Positions 41,175 through 50,090 are shown, counted from the stretch's first letter. The stretch is 64,000 nucleotides of DNA from Burkholderiaceae bacterium (GCA_023954045.1 JAMLIR010000014.1:59315-123314); one strand, 5' to 3'. A program made the numbers and translations. The notes: generated by a model from the sequence alone, not told the origin.

Positions 41175-41744
41175 ATGGCCGAGCAACCCGTCATCGACCT
41201 CACCAACCAGTTCCTGATCGCCATGCCCGACATGGCCGACCCGAACTTCGGCGGCACCGTGGTGTTCGTGGCCGAGCACAGCGCCAAGGGTGCGCTCGGG
41301 CTGGTGATCAACCGGCCGATGGAGATCGATCTCGCTACGCTGTTCGAGCGCATCGACCTGAAGCTCGAGATCGCGCCGCTCGCGAAGGCGCCGGTGTTCT
41401 TCGGCGGGCCGGTTCAGATGGATCGCGGCTTCGTGCTCCACGAGCCGGTGGGCGACTGGAACTCCACCGTCACCGTCGGCGGCGAGCTGGGCCTCACGTC
41501 TTCGAAGGACGTGCTCGAAGCCGTGGCCAGCGGCGGCGGCCCGCGGCGCATGCTGGTCACGCTGGGCTACGCGGGCTGGGGTCCCGGCCAGCTCGAGGAG
41601 GAGATCTCGCGCAACGCGTGGCTGACGGTGCCGGCCAAGCCCGAGCTGATCTTCGACACCCCGGTCGACCAGCGCTTCGCGGCCGCATTCCGGCTGCTCG
41701 GCATCGACCCGGCTTTCCTGGCGACGTCGGCCGGGCACGCCTGA
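41175..41744 (+). CDS. YqgE/AlgH family protein (UPF0301)
   Basis: 189 residues. Family motifs are NQFLIAMPDMADPNFGGTVVFVAEH at the N-terminus in part, GALGLVINRPMEIDL, FFGGPVQMDRGFVLH and LGYAGWGPGQLEEEI. The biochemical role is not established; AlgH was linked to alginate control in Pseudomonas. It leads a tightly packed operon in which ruvX begins immediately after its stop. Confidence 0.94.
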   Translation: MAEQPVIDLTNQFLIAMPDMADPNFGGTVVFVAEHSAKGALGLVINRPMEIDLATLFERIDLKLEIAPLAKAPVFFGGPVQMDRGFVLHEPVGDWNSTVTVGGELGLTSSKDVLEAVASGGGPRRMLVTLGYAGWGPGQLEEEISRNAWLTVPAKPELIFDTPVDQRFAAAFRLLGIDPAFLATSAGHA

Positions 41745-42215
41745 GTGCCGGAGACGCTGCTCGGCTTCGACTTCGGCATCCGCCGCATCGGCGTCGCGGT
41801 CGGCAACACGCTGACCGGCGCCACGCGTCCGTTGCGCGTCGTGGCCACCGAGCCGGTCGCCGCGCGCTGGGCCGCGATCGCGGCGCTGGTCGCCGAGTGG
41901 CATCCGCAGCGGCTGGTCGTGGGCCGGCCCCGGCATCCCGACGGGGCACCGTTGCCGGTCACGCCGCGTTGCGAGCGCTTCGCGCGCCAGCTCGAAGGCC
42001 GTTTCGGCCTGCCGGTCGAGCTGGTCGACGAGAACTTCTCCAGCGTCGAAGTGCGGGCCGACCGGGCGATGGCGGCAGACGCGGGCGTGGCCGCGATCGC
42101 CGGCTCCGGGCGGCGTTCCCGCGCCAGCGAACCGATCGACGACGAGGCGGCCGCCGTAATCCTGCGACAATACCTGTCCAGCCGGCCCGACCCGAAGCTC
42201 CCGAACCCAGGATGA
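41745..42215 (+). CDS. ruvX: Putative pre-16S rRNA nuclease / Holliday junction resolvase RuvX (YqgF)
   Basis: 156 residues, RNase H-like fold. Acidic metal residues are in LLGFDFGIRRIGVAVGN, VELVDENFSS and the C-terminal DDEAAAVILRQYL. E. coli YqgF processes 16S rRNA ends; the resolvase role is predicted. GTG at 41745 directly abuts the yqgE TGA. The stop overlaps the pyrR ATG. Confidence 0.93.
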   Translation: MPETLLGFDFGIRRIGVAVGNTLTGATRPLRVVATEPVAARWAAIAALVAEWHPQRLVVGRPRHPDGAPLPVTPRCERFARQLEGRFGLPVELVDENFSSVEVRADRAMAADAGVAAIAGSGRRSRASEPIDDEAAAVILRQYLSSRPDPKLPNPG

Positions 42216-42706
42216 ACGCCAGCCCCGACGCCGAAGCGATCTACGCGCGCCTGCTCCAGGCCGTCCGCGAAGGTATCGCCGGGCGCGACGTCTCGCTGAT
42301 CGGCATCCACAGCGGCGGCGCCTGGATCGCCGAGCGCCTGCACCGCGACCTGGGGCTCGCGCGGCCGCTGGGCACGCTGTCGAGCGCATTCCACCGCGAC
42401 GACTACGGCCGCCGCGGCCTGCCGGTCGAGATGAAGGCGACCGAGCTGCCGTTCGACGTGAACGGCGCCGACATCGTGCTGGTCGACGACATCCTGTTCA
42501 CCGGGCGCACCGTGCGCGCCGCGATGAACGAGCTGTTCGACTACGGCCGGCCGGCGCGCATCGAGCTGGCGGTGCTGCTCGACCGCGGCGGGCGCGAGCT
42601 GCCGATCGAGGCTCGCTACTGCGGGGCCGCACATCCGCTTGCCGCGCCGCGCAATTTCGCGCTGACCCGCAGCGAAGACGGCCGCTTCAGGCTCCGGATC
42701 GAGTGA
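42212..42706 (+). CDS. pyrR: Bifunctional pyr operon regulator / uracil phosphoribosyltransferase PyrR
   Basis: 164 residues, phosphoribosyltransferase fold. The PRPP loop is [31 protein letters not shown] and [18 protein letters not shown] complete the site. In Gram-positives PyrR binds RNA to attenuate pyr genes; in proteobacteria the RNA role is unproven. It begins inside the ruvX stop (ATGA) and precedes pyrB by four bases. Confidence 0.94.
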   Translation: MNASPDAEAIYARLLQAVREGIAGRDVSLIGIHSGGAWIAERLHRDLGLARPLGTLSSAFHRDDYGRRGLPVEMKATELPFDVNGADIVLVDDILFTGRTVRAAMNELFDYGRPARIELAVLLDRGGRELPIEARYCGAAHPLAAPRNFALTRSEDGRFRLRIE

Positions 42707-42710
42707 CGCG

Positions 42711-43679
42711 ATGCCGCTGCGCCATCCCCAGCTGAACGAGAACGGCCAACTGCGGCACCTGCTGACGATCGAAGGGCTGCCGCGCGAGCTGGTCCACCAC
42801 ATCCTCGACACCGCCGCCACCTTCGTCGGCGTCTCGGACCGGGACATCAAGAAGGTGCCGCTGCTGCGCGGCAAGTCGGTGTTCAACCTGTTCTTCGAGA
42901 GCTCGACCCGGACCCGCACCACGTTCGAGATCGCCGCCAAGCGGCTGTCGGCCGACGTGATCAACCTGAACATCAGCACCTCGTCGACCTCGAAGGGCGA
43001 GTCGCTGCTCGACACGATCGACAACCTGGTCGCGATGCACGCCGACATGTTCGTCGTGCGCCACGCCGAGAGCGGCGCGCCGTTCCTGATCGCCCAGCAC
43101 ATCGACCGGACGCGCGGCCGCGGGCACGTGCACGTCGTCAATGCGGGCGACGGCCGGCACGCGCACCCGACGCAGGGCCTGCTCGACATGTACACGATCC
43201 GCCACTTCAAGGGCGACTTCACGAAGCTCACGGTGGCGATCGTCGGCGACATCCTGCATTCGCGGGTCGCGCGCTCGGACATCCACGCGCTCACGACGCT
43301 GGGCGTGCCCGAGGTGCGCGTGATCGGCCCGCGCACGCTGCTGCCGGGCGGGCTCGAGCAGATGGGGGTGCGAACGTTCACCGACATGCGCGAGGGGCTG
43401 CGCGGCGTCGACGTCGTGATCATGCTCCGGCTGCAGAACGAGCGGATGCGCGGCGCGCTGCTGCCCTCGGCGCAGGAATACTTCAAGCAGTACGGCCTGA
43501 CGCAGGACAAGCTCGCGCTGGCCGCGCCCGACTGCATCGTGATGCACCCCGGCCCGATGAACCGCGGCGTCGAGATCGAGTCGGCGGTTGCCGACGGGCC
43601 GCAGTCGGTGATCCTCGACCAGGTCACCTTCGGCATCGCGGTGCGCATGGCCGTGATGAGCATCCTCGCGCAATCCTGA
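42711..43679 (+). CDS. pyrB: Aspartate carbamoyltransferase catalytic subunit
   Basis: 322 residues. Commits carbamoyl phosphate and aspartate to pyrimidines. The carbamoyl-phosphate loop [13 protein letters not shown] (near residue 65), [12 protein letters not shown] and [13 protein letters not shown] are all present. No pyrI regulatory gene follows; instead the next gene is the inactive dihydroorotase homologue, with which Pseudomonas-type PyrB forms a dodecamer. The same assembly is expected here. Confidence 0.96.
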   Translation: MPLRHPQLNENGQLRHLLTIEGLPRELVHHILDTAATFVGVSDRDIKKVPLLRGKSVFNLFFESSTRTRTTFEIAAKRLSADVINLNISTSSTSKGESLLDTIDNLVAMHADMFVVRHAESGAPFLIAQHIDRTRGRGHVHVVNAGDGRHAHPTQGLLDMYTIRHFKGDFTKLTVAIVGDILHSRVARSDIHALTTLGVPEVRVIGPRTLLPGGLEQMGVRTFTDMREGLRGVDVVIMLRLQNERMRGALLPSAQEYFKQYGLTQDKLALAAPDCIVMHPGPMNRGVEIESAVADGPQSVILDQVTFGIAVRMAVMSILAQS

Positions 43680-43683
43680 AAGC

Positions 43684-44964
43684 ATGAGACTGTCCGTCCT
43701 CAACGGCCGCGTCGTGGATCCGGCCTCGGCGACCGACCGGCAAGCCGACCTGCACGTCGAAGGGGGGCGCATCGTGGCCATCGGCGCCGCGCCGCGGGGC
43801 TTCCGCGCCGACCGTACGCTCGACGCATCCGGCCTGGTCGTCGCGCCCGGGCTGGTGGACCTCGCCGCGCGGCTGCGCGAGCCCGGCTACGAGTACAGGG
43901 CGACGCTCGAATCCGAGATGCGCGCCGCGCTCGCCGGGGGCGTCACTTCGCTGTCGTGCCCGCCCGACACCGATCCGCCGCTCGACGAGCCGGGGCTGGT
44001 CGAGATGCTCAAGCACCGGGCGCGCGGGCTCGACCAGGCGCGCCTGTACCCGCTCGGCGCCCTCACCGTCGGCCTGAAGGGCGAGGTGATCACCGAGATG
44101 GCCGAGCTGGCCGAGGCCGGATGCGTCGGCTTCTCGCAGGCCGGCGCGCCGATCGTCGACACGCAGGTGCTGCTGCGCGCGATGCTCTACGCGAACACCT
44201 ACGGGTTCACCGTCTGGGTGCGCCCGCAGGACCCGCACCTCGCGCGCGGAGGTGTCGCCCACAGCGGCCCGGTGGCCGCGCGGATGGGGCTCGCCGGCAT
44301 TCCGGTGGCCGCCGAGACGATCGCGCTGCACACGATCCTCGACCTGGTGCGCGACACCGGCTGCCGCGTGCACCTGTGCCGGATGTCCTCGGCTGCGGGG
44401 CTCGCGCTGGTGCGCGATGCCAAGGCCGAGGGGCTGCCGGTGAGCGCAGACGCCGCGGTGCACCACCTGCACCTGATCGACGTCGACGTCGGCTACTTCG
44501 ACAGCCACTACAGGGTCGACCCGCCGTTCCGTTCCCAGCGCGACCGCGACGCGATCCGCGCGGCGCTGGCCGACGGTACCCTCGACGCGATCTGCTCCGA
44601 CCACACGCCGGTCGACGACGAAGCGAAGCAACTGCCGTTCGCCGAGGCCGAGCCCGGCGTCACCGGCCTCGAGTTGCTGCTGCCGCTCACGCTGAAGTGG
44701 GCTCGCGAGACGCGCACCGACCTGCTCGCCGCATTGGGCAAGATCACGACCGGCTCGAGCGCGGTACTCGGGTCGTCGGCGGACGCGGGCCGGATCGCCG
44801 CCGGCGCCCCGGCCGACCTGTGCGTCTTCGATCCGGACGAGCACTGGACCGTCACCCGCGAGGGGCTGCTGAGCCAGGGCCGGCACACCCCGTACCTCGG
44901 CATCGAGGTGACCGGCCGCGTCCGCTTCACCGTGGTCGACGGCCGCGTCGCCTTCGAGCGCTGA
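43684..44964 (+). CDS. pyrC: Dihydroorotase-like protein without metal ligands (PyrC')
   Basis: 426 residues with the amidohydrolase fold of type I dihydroorotase, but the metal site is lost. The HxH motif of active enzymes (D-x-H-x-H-x-R-E-P-G) reads DLAARLREPG, and the carboxylated-Lys region reads GCVGFSQAG. The late Asp region CSDHTPVDDEAK remains. In Pseudomonas such PyrC' proteins are non-catalytic but needed to assemble active PyrB. The gene starts four bases after pyrB, supporting that role. A functional dihydroorotase should exist elsewhere. Confidence 0.92.
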   Translation: MRLSVLNGRVVDPASATDRQADLHVEGGRIVAIGAAPRGFRADRTLDASGLVVAPGLVDLAARLREPGYEYRATLESEMRAALAGGVTSLSCPPDTDPPLDEPGLVEMLKHRARGLDQARLYPLGALTVGLKGEVITEMAELAEAGCVGFSQAGAPIVDTQVLLRAMLYANTYGFTVWVRPQDPHLARGGVAHSGPVAARMGLAGIPVAAETIALHTILDLVRDTGCRVHLCRMSSAAGLALVRDAKAEGLPVSADAAVHHLHLIDVDVGYFDSHYRVDPPFRSQRDRDAIRAALADGTLDAICSDHTPVDDEAKQLPFAEAEPGVTGLELLLPLTLKWARETRTDLLAALGKITTGSSAVLGSSADAGRIAAGAPADLCVFDPDEHWTVTREGLLSQGRHTPYLGIEVTGRVRFTVVDGRVAFER

Positions 44965-44999
44965 GGCGTCGGCGCGACGGGCCGTCGATCCGGATCCCG

Positions 45000-45815
45000 A
45001 TGGCATCGCTCGCGGGCTGGCTGCGGCTGGCCGGCCGCACGCCGTTGCTGGCTGCGTTGCTGCTGGCCGGGCTGTTCGCAGTGCTCGTCGTGTTTCCCGC
45101 GCTCGGTCGCGCGGCCCGCGAGCGCATCGTCGCGCGCTGGTCGCGGCTGCTGCTCGGCGCTTGCGGCGTGCACCTGCGCGAGCATCCGGCCGACGGCGCC
45201 GAGGCGCTCGCTGCGCGGCGTGGCGGCCACATGCTGCTCGCGAATCACGTCTCCTGGCTCGACGTCTTCCTGGTGATGGCGATCGCGCCGGCGCGCTTCG
45301 TCGCGAAGGCCGAGATCGCGCGCTGGCCTGTGCTCGGCACGCTGGTGTCGCGCGCGGGCACGCTGTTCATCGAGCGCGGCAGGCGCCACGCGGTGCATCG
45401 GCTGAACCGGCGGATCGCCGAGGCGTTGAGCGACGGCCACCGGATCGCCGTGTTTCCCGAGGGAACCACCAGCGAAGGCGACCGATTGCTGCCGTTCCAC
45501 GCCAACCTGATCGAGGCCGCGCTGCACGCGCGCGCGCCGGTGGTTCCGGTCGGGTTGCGCTACCTCGACCACGAGCTGCGGCCGACCGACGCGGCAGTCT
45601 TCGTCGGCCGGATGGCTTTCGCGACGTCGCTGTACCGCGTGCTCAGGGCGCCGCGCATCGTCGCCGAGCTGCACCCGCTGCCGCCGGCCGAGGGAACGAG
45701 CCGCCAGCACGTTGCCCGGCAGGCGCGCGACGCGATCGCCGGGCGGCTGGGCCTGCCGCTGGACGACGATGTCCCGGCGAGCCTCGGGACGGCACCACGC
45801 CGCGACGGGCGATAA
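45000..45815 (+). CDS. 1-acyl-sn-glycerol-3-phosphate acyltransferase (PlsC-like)
   Basis: 271 residues. An N-terminal membrane helix (about 14-37) is followed by the acyltransferase motifs NHVSWLD (His-x4-Asp, near 80), TLFIERGRRHAV and VFPEGTTSEGD. It should acylate lysophosphatidic acid or a related lysolipid at the inner membrane. It lies 35 bases after PyrC', an order frequent in Burkholderiales and Pseudomonas. Confidence 0.93.
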   Translation: MASLAGWLRLAGRTPLLAALLLAGLFAVLVVFPALGRAARERIVARWSRLLLGACGVHLREHPADGAEALAARRGGHMLLANHVSWLDVFLVMAIAPARFVAKAEIARWPVLGTLVSRAGTLFIERGRRHAVHRLNRRIAEALSDGHRIAVFPEGTTSEGDRLLPFHANLIEAALHARAPVVPVGLRYLDHELRPTDAAVFVGRMAFATSLYRVLRAPRIVAELHPLPPAEGTSRQHVARQARDAIAGRLGLPLDDDVPASLGTAPRRDGR

Positions 45816-45816
45816 T
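45811..45816 (+). promoter_or_regulatory. Probable -10 element of the epimerase gene
   Basis: GATAAT six bases before the ATG at 45823, located at the end of the preceding gene. As with ribD and apaH, the spacing implies a leaderless transcript. No good -35 was found. Confidence 0.4.
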
Positions 45817-45822
45817 GCCGCC

Positions 45823-46848
45823 ATGAACGCACCCGTCCTGGTCACCGGCGCCGCCGGCTTCATCGGCATGCACCTGTGCCGGCGCCTGCTCGCAGACGGC
45901 CGGCCGGTGGTCGGCATCGACAACCTGAACGATTACTACGACCCGCGGCTCAAGCGTGCGCGGATCTCCCTGCTCGCGGGTTCCGACGGATTCGCGTTCC
46001 ACGAGGCCGACGTCGCCGATCGCGCCGCGATCGACGCGCTGTTCGATCGGCATCGTCCGCGACAGGTGGTTCACCTGGCCGCCCAGGCCGGCGTGCGCTA
46101 CGCACTCACGAACCCGATGGCGTACTCCGCGAGCAACCTCACCGGCATGACCGTGATCCTCGAGGCCTGCCGGCGGCTGCAGACCGGGCACCTGGTGTTC
46201 GCGAGCAGCTCCAGCGTCTACGGTGCCAACCGCAAGCTGCCGTTCTCGGAGAGCGACCCGGTCGACCATCCTGTGAGCCTGTACGCGGCGACCAAGCGCG
46301 CGAACGAGCTGATGGCCCACAGCTACGCCCACCTGTTCGGGCTGCCGGTCACCGGGTTGCGCTATTTCACCGTCTACGGGCCCTGGGGCCGGCCCGACAT
46401 GGCGATCTGGAAATTCACCGACGCGTTGCTGCGCGGGCGGCCGATCGACGTCTACGCCGGTGGCGTCCTGTCGCGCGACTTCACCTACGTCGACGACACC
46501 GTCGAGGCGACCGTGCGGCTGCTCGACATGCCGCCCGCGGCGCCGGGTTCGAAGGACCCGGCCGACTGGAACGCCGCTGGCCCCGACACCAGCTGGGCGC
46601 CGTTCGAGGTGGTCAACCTCGGCCGCAGCGACCCGGTCAGCGTCAACGAGCTGATCTCGGCGCTCGAGTCGATCACCGGCCGGCGGGCGCTGCGCAACGA
46701 AATGGGCATGCAGCCGGGCGACGTCGAGCGCACGTTCTCCGCGACCGACAAGCTCGCCCGGCTGACCGGCTTCACCCCGCGCGTTGCGCTCGACGAAGGC
46801 CTGCGTGCCTTCGTCGCGTGGTTTCGCGGGTATCACCGCATCGACTGA
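45823..46848 (+). CDS. NAD-dependent epimerase, probably UDP-glucuronate 4-epimerase
   Basis: 341 residues, extended short-chain dehydrogenase. NAD-binding TGAAGFIGMHLCRRLL at the N-terminus, catalytic Ser/Tyr/Lys in FASSSSVYGAN and YAATKRANE. The insert DNLNDYYDPRLKRARI and RYFTVYGPWGRPDMA are typical of UDP-glucuronate 4-epimerases of the LspL/Cap1J group, which make UDP-galacturonate. The adjacent UDP-glucose dehydrogenase would supply its substrate. Confidence 0.92.
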   Translation: MNAPVLVTGAAGFIGMHLCRRLLADGRPVVGIDNLNDYYDPRLKRARISLLAGSDGFAFHEADVADRAAIDALFDRHRPRQVVHLAAQAGVRYALTNPMAYSASNLTGMTVILEACRRLQTGHLVFASSSSVYGANRKLPFSESDPVDHPVSLYAATKRANELMAHSYAHLFGLPVTGLRYFTVYGPWGRPDMAIWKFTDALLRGRPIDVYAGGVLSRDFTYVDDTVEATVRLLDMPPAAPGSKDPADWNAAGPDTSWAPFEVVNLGRSDPVSVNELISALESITGRRALRNEMGMQPGDVERTFSATDKLARLTGFTPRVALDEGLRAFVAWFRGYHRID

Positions 46849-46862
46849 CACGGGCAGGAAGA

Positions 46863-48188
46863 ATGCGACTCGCCGTATTCGGAGCCGGGTATGTCGGCCT
46901 GGTCACCGCCGCCTGCTTCGCCGAGATGGGCAACCACGTTGCCTGCGTCGACGTCGACGCCGACCGCGTCGCGCGCCTGAATCGCGGCGACGTGCCGATT
47001 CACGAGCCGGGACTGGCGCCGCTGCTCGAGCGCGGCCTCGCGCAGAAGCGGATCCGCTTCACGACCGATCCGGTCGCCGCGCTGGCCGATGCCGAGGTCG
47101 TCTTCATCGCGGTCGGCACGCCGCCCTCCGAAGACGGCTCGGCCGACCTGTCGCACGTGCTCGCGGTCGCGCGCACGATCGGGTCGTTGCTCGAGACCCG
47201 CTGCGTGGTCGTCGACAAGAGCACGGTCCCGGTGGGCACGGCCGACAAGGTGCGCGAGACGATCGCCGCCGAGCTTGCGCGGCGCGGCGTCGCGCACGAG
47301 TTCTCCGTCGTGTCGAACCCGGAGTTCCTGAAGGAGGGCGCGGCGATCGGCGACTTCATGCGCCCCGACCGCATCGTGATCGGCAGCCGCGACGCGTGGG
47401 CCACCGAAGTCATGCGCGCGCTCTACGCGCCGTTCTCGCGCAACCACGAGAAGCTGATCGTGATGGACGCGCGCTCGGCCGAGCTCACCAAGTACGCTGC
47501 GAACACGATGCTGGCGGTGCGGATCTCGTTCATGAACGAACTGGCGGCGCTCGCCGAGCGGCTGGGCGCCGACATCGAGGACGTGCGCCGCGGCATCGGC
47601 AGCGACCCGCGGATCGGCCCGAGCTTCCTCTACCCGGGCCCCGGCTTCGGCGGCTCGTGCTTCCCGAAGGACCTGCGCGCGCTGCTGCGCACCAGCCAGG
47701 AGCACGCGTCGCCGCTCACGATCGTGCAGGCGGCGTTCGAGGCGAACGAGCGGCAGAAGAAGGTGCTGTTCACGAAAGCGGCGAAGGCGTTCGACGGCAA
47801 GCTCGACGGGCTTCGCGCCGCGCTGTGGGGACTTGCGTTCAAGCCGGACACCGACGACATCCGCGAGGCGCCGAGCCTCGAGCTGGTCGACAGCCTGCTC
47901 GCGGCCGGCGCGAGAGTGGTCGGCTACGATCCCGAGGCCGCGGCCAACGCGCGCGCGGCCTTCGCCGGACGGCAAGGCTTCGCGACGGTCGACGACCCGT
48001 ACCAGGCCGCCGAGGGCGCCGACGTGCTGTTCGTCGTCACCGAGTGGCGCGAGTTCCGCAGCCCGGACTTCGCGCGGCTGCACGCGACGATGCGCCAGCC
48101 GGTGCTGATCGACGGGCGCAACCTCTACGATCCGGAGTGGGTGCGCGCGGCGGGCTTCCGCTACGACTCGATCGGGCGGCCCGGCTGA
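46863..48188 (+). CDS. ugd: UDP-glucose 6-dehydrogenase
   Basis: 441 residues. Oxidises UDP-glucose to UDP-glucuronate with two NAD. N-terminal Rossmann motif FGAGYVGLVTAACFAEMG; SNPEFLKEGAAIGDF; the central dimer helix; catalytic Cys in GFGGSCFPKDLRAL; and LWGLAFKPDTDDIREAPS. It starts 14 bases after the epimerase gene. The 3' end overlaps the convergent apaH gene by 28 bases. Confidence 0.95.
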   Translation: MRLAVFGAGYVGLVTAACFAEMGNHVACVDVDADRVARLNRGDVPIHEPGLAPLLERGLAQKRIRFTTDPVAALADAEVVFIAVGTPPSEDGSADLSHVLAVARTIGSLLETRCVVVDKSTVPVGTADKVRETIAAELARRGVAHEFSVVSNPEFLKEGAAIGDFMRPDRIVIGSRDAWATEVMRALYAPFSRNHEKLIVMDARSAELTKYAANTMLAVRISFMNELAALAERLGADIEDVRRGIGSDPRIGPSFLYPGPGFGGSCFPKDLRALLRTSQEHASPLTIVQAAFEANERQKKVLFTKAAKAFDGKLDGLRAALWGLAFKPDTDDIREAPSLELVDSLLAAGARVVGYDPEAAANARAAFAGRQGFATVDDPYQAAEGADVLFVVTEWREFRSPDFARLHATMRQPVLIDGRNLYDPEWVRAAGFRYDSIGRPG

Positions 48189-49012
48189 GCGTCGTCCGGC
48201 GCGCACGACACCGAGCGCCGGGCGCGATCGGACAGCCGCACCGCGGTCAGTTCGCGACCCCAGACGCAGCCCGTGTCGATCGCCAGCAGGTCGGGGCGGT
48301 CGATGAAGCCGAGCGCGGCCCAGTGGCCGAAGACGATCGGGGTGCCGGCGCTCGCGCGCTCCGGCACCTCGAACCAGGGCAGGTGCCCTTCGGGGGCGTG
48401 GCCGAGCCCTTCCTTCGCGGCGAAGTCCATCCGGCCTTCGGGCGTGCAGAAGCGGATCCGGGTCAGCGCGTTGACGATCACCCTGAGCCGGTCGTTGCCG
48501 CGCAGCGAGTCGGACCACGCCGCCGGCTCGTTGCCGTACATCTCGCGCAGGAAGTCGATCCAGCGCGGGCCCGACAGCACGCGTTGCACTTCGCCGGCCA
48601 GCTCCAGCGTGCGTTCGACCGACCAATGCGGCAACACGCCGGCGTGCACCATCAGCCAGCCGTCCGCGAAGTGCGCGAGCGGCCGCGAGCGCACCCAGTC
48701 GATCAGCGTGTCGCGGTCGGGCGCGGCGAGGATGTCGTCGAGCGTGTCGGTGCGGTGCGCGCGGCGGATTCCGGCCGCCACCGCCAGCAGGTGCAGGTCG
48801 TGGTTGCCCAGCACCGCGACCAGCCGCTCGCCTTGCGCCATCGCCCAGCGAAGGCTGTCGGCCGAGCGCGGGCCGCGGTTGACGATGTCGCCGGGCATCC
48901 ACAGGCGCGCGTCGGCGGGCAGTTGCGGCAGCAGGCGCAGCAGGCTGTCGAGGCAGCCCTGCAGGTCGCCGATGGCCCAGGTTTCCTCGTCGATGGCGGC
49001 GGAAGCGGGCAT
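48161..49012 (-). CDS. apaH: Symmetrical bis(5'-nucleosyl)-tetraphosphatase
   Basis: 283 residues, normal length. ApaH splits Ap4A into two ADP and can remove Np4 caps from RNA. Metallophosphoesterase motifs are IGDLQGC (Asp), MPGDIVNRGP and LGNHDLHLL, with later histidines in GWLMVHAGVLP and FGHWAALG. A GATAAT element (49019-49024, minus strand) six bases before the ATG is its likely -10. Confidence 0.95.
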   Translation of the reverse strand: MPASAAIDEETWAIGDLQGCLDSLLRLLPQLPADARLWMPGDIVNRGPRSADSLRWAMAQGERLVAVLGNHDLHLLAVAAGIRRAHRTDTLDDILAAPDRDTLIDWVRSRPLAHFADGWLMVHAGVLPHWSVERTLELAGEVQRVLSGPRWIDFLREMYGNEPAAWSDSLRGNDRLRVIVNALTRIRFCTPEGRMDFAAKEGLGHAPEGHLPWFEVPERASAGTPIVFGHWAALGFIDRPDLLAIDTGCVWGRELTAVRLSDRARRSVSCAPDDAQPGRPIES

Positions 49013-49018
49013 CGTGAA

Positions 49019-49024
49019 ATTATC
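49019..49024 (-). promoter_or_regulatory. Probable -10 element of apaH promoter
   Basis: Minus-strand GATAAT with a six-base gap to the apaH ATG. A weak TTCCCG lies 17 bases upstream. A leaderless message is implied. Confidence 0.5.
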
Positions 49025-49047
49025 CTTCGATTCCGACTGCGCGGGAA

Positions 49048-49076
49048 TTGCCGCCCGAAAGGAATTTCCTTACAGT
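49048..49076 (+). promoter_or_regulatory. Promoter and operator of the toxin-antitoxin pair
   Basis: TTGCCG (49048-49053) and TACAGT (49071-49076) with a 17-base spacer. The inverted repeat AAGGAA-T-TTCCTT (49059-49071) sits between them. AbrB/MazE antitoxins usually repress their own promoter by binding such repeats, so this is a candidate autoregulatory operator. It is divergent from apaH. Confidence 0.6.
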
Positions 49077-49112
49077 GGCTGTGCCTCCCTCCGATTGCCC
49101 GGCGAGTCAGTC

Positions 49113-49331
49113 GTGATCACCAGCAAACTCACCAGCAAGGCGCAGACCACCATCCCGCAGCCGGTGCGCGCAGCACTGCGCCTGGAAGAAGGTGACGAAC
49201 TGCTCTACGAGATCGTGGATCAGCGGGCGATCGTGACCAAAGTGCCTCGCGAGAGCGCGGTGGACGATCCGTTCGGCACTTTCGACGAATGGCGCTCGGA
49301 GGCCGACCGGAAGGCCTATGGCAGCCTTTAG
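49113..49331 (+). CDS. AbrB/MazE-type antitoxin
   Basis: 72 residues. The N-terminal SpoVT/AbrB swapped-hairpin DNA-binding domain is recognisable in ITSKLTSKAQTTIPQPVRAA followed by LRLEEGDELLYEI. The acidic and aromatic tail (DDPFGTFDEWRSEADRKAY) should wrap the toxin. The start is a GTG at 49113. The toxin ATG lies inside its last codons (14-base overlap), typical of toxin-antitoxin operons. Confidence 0.9.
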   Translation: MITSKLTSKAQTTIPQPVRAALRLEEGDELLYEIVDQRAIVTKVPRESAVDDPFGTFDEWRSEADRKAYGSL

Positions 49332-49659
49332 TCAGGGCGACGTCGTCAAGGTTCCGTTTCCGTACACCGATCGCTCGACGCGGCAATCGAGGCCGGCCCT
49401 CGTGGTCTCGACGCCGTCGCTCGAGGACGCCCACGGGCTGCTCTGGGTGCTGATGATCACCAGTGCCGAGAACCGCGGCTGGCACGGCGACCTTGCCATC
49501 ACCAACCCGGCAGCGGCGGGCCTGCCGGCACCTTCGGTCATCCGCACCGCGAAGAGCGCCACGATCGAGGCGGCGCACGCGTCGCGCCTCGGCAGGATTC
49601 CTTCCGCCCTGCGTGGCCGGGTTCCAGCGCAGGTCGGGGCGACGCTCGGGCGCCCGTGA
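49318..49659 (+). CDS. PemK/MazF family toxin (predicted endoribonuclease)
   Basis: 113 residues, usual MazF length. The family start GDVVKVPFPYTDRSTRQSRPALVVST includes the substrate-contacting Arg-Pro; the middle has LMITSAENRGWHGDL, with the conserved Thr-Ser, and VIRTAKSATIE. MazF toxins cut mRNA at short sequence motifs when unbound by antitoxin. The gene pair stands at the edge of the polysaccharide locus, beside a gene fragment. Confidence 0.9.
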   Translation: MAAFSQGDVVKVPFPYTDRSTRQSRPALVVSTPSLEDAHGLLWVLMITSAENRGWHGDLAITNPAAAGLPAPSVIRTAKSATIEAAHASRLGRIPSALRGRVPAQVGATLGRP

Positions 49660-49691
49660 ATTACTCGGCGGCGCGCCCCCCGTCCCGCCCG

Positions 49692-49697
49692 TAGAAT
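49692..49697 (+). promoter_or_regulatory. -10-like element before the fpr remnant
   Basis: TAGAAT seven bases before an ATG at 49705, the same spacing as several other promoters in the window. The ATG is in a different frame from the fpr fragment that follows. Confidence 0.4.
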
Positions 49698-49708
49698 CGC
49701 CCGAATGA

Positions 49709-49990
49709 AGAAGACCCGATCTGGTGACGGGCAAATTGCGCTACTACCCGACGGTGACGCGCGAGGAGTTCGTCAACATGGGGCGGATCACCGAGCTGAT
49801 GCAGAGCGGCAAGCTGTTCGAGGACCTCGGGGTGCCGCCGCTCGACGTGGCCAACGACCGGGTGATGCTGTGCGGCAGCCCGGCGATGCTGCGCGATTTG
49901 AAGGCGATGCTCGAGGGGCGCGGATTCCGCGAGGGCAACACCTCGACGCCGGGGGACTTCGTGGTCGAGAGGGCGTTCGCGGAGCAGTGA
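49709..49990 (+). pseudogene. fpr: Ferredoxin--NADP reductase remnant (C-terminal third)
   Basis: About 90 codons matching only the end of Fpr (a protein of about 258 residues): LRYYPTVTREEF, GRITELMQSGKLFEDLG, RVMLCGSPAML and the terminal VVERAF. The FAD domain and the start of the NADP domain are missing. The frame is closed by a stop at 49706-49708. An ATG with a promoter-like element at 49705 is out of frame by one base. The pattern fits an internal deletion that joined the original start region to the gene's end. A short peptide could start at GTG 49724, but reductase activity is not possible. Confidence 0.8.
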
Positions 49991-50090
49991 TCGCTTCTCC
50001 GATCGGCGGCGTCCTCCGAGGGCGCGTCTCCCGAGTGACATAATTCGGCGTTCGATGCCAACATGGGCGTCCGAAAGGTCCGATCTGAAA

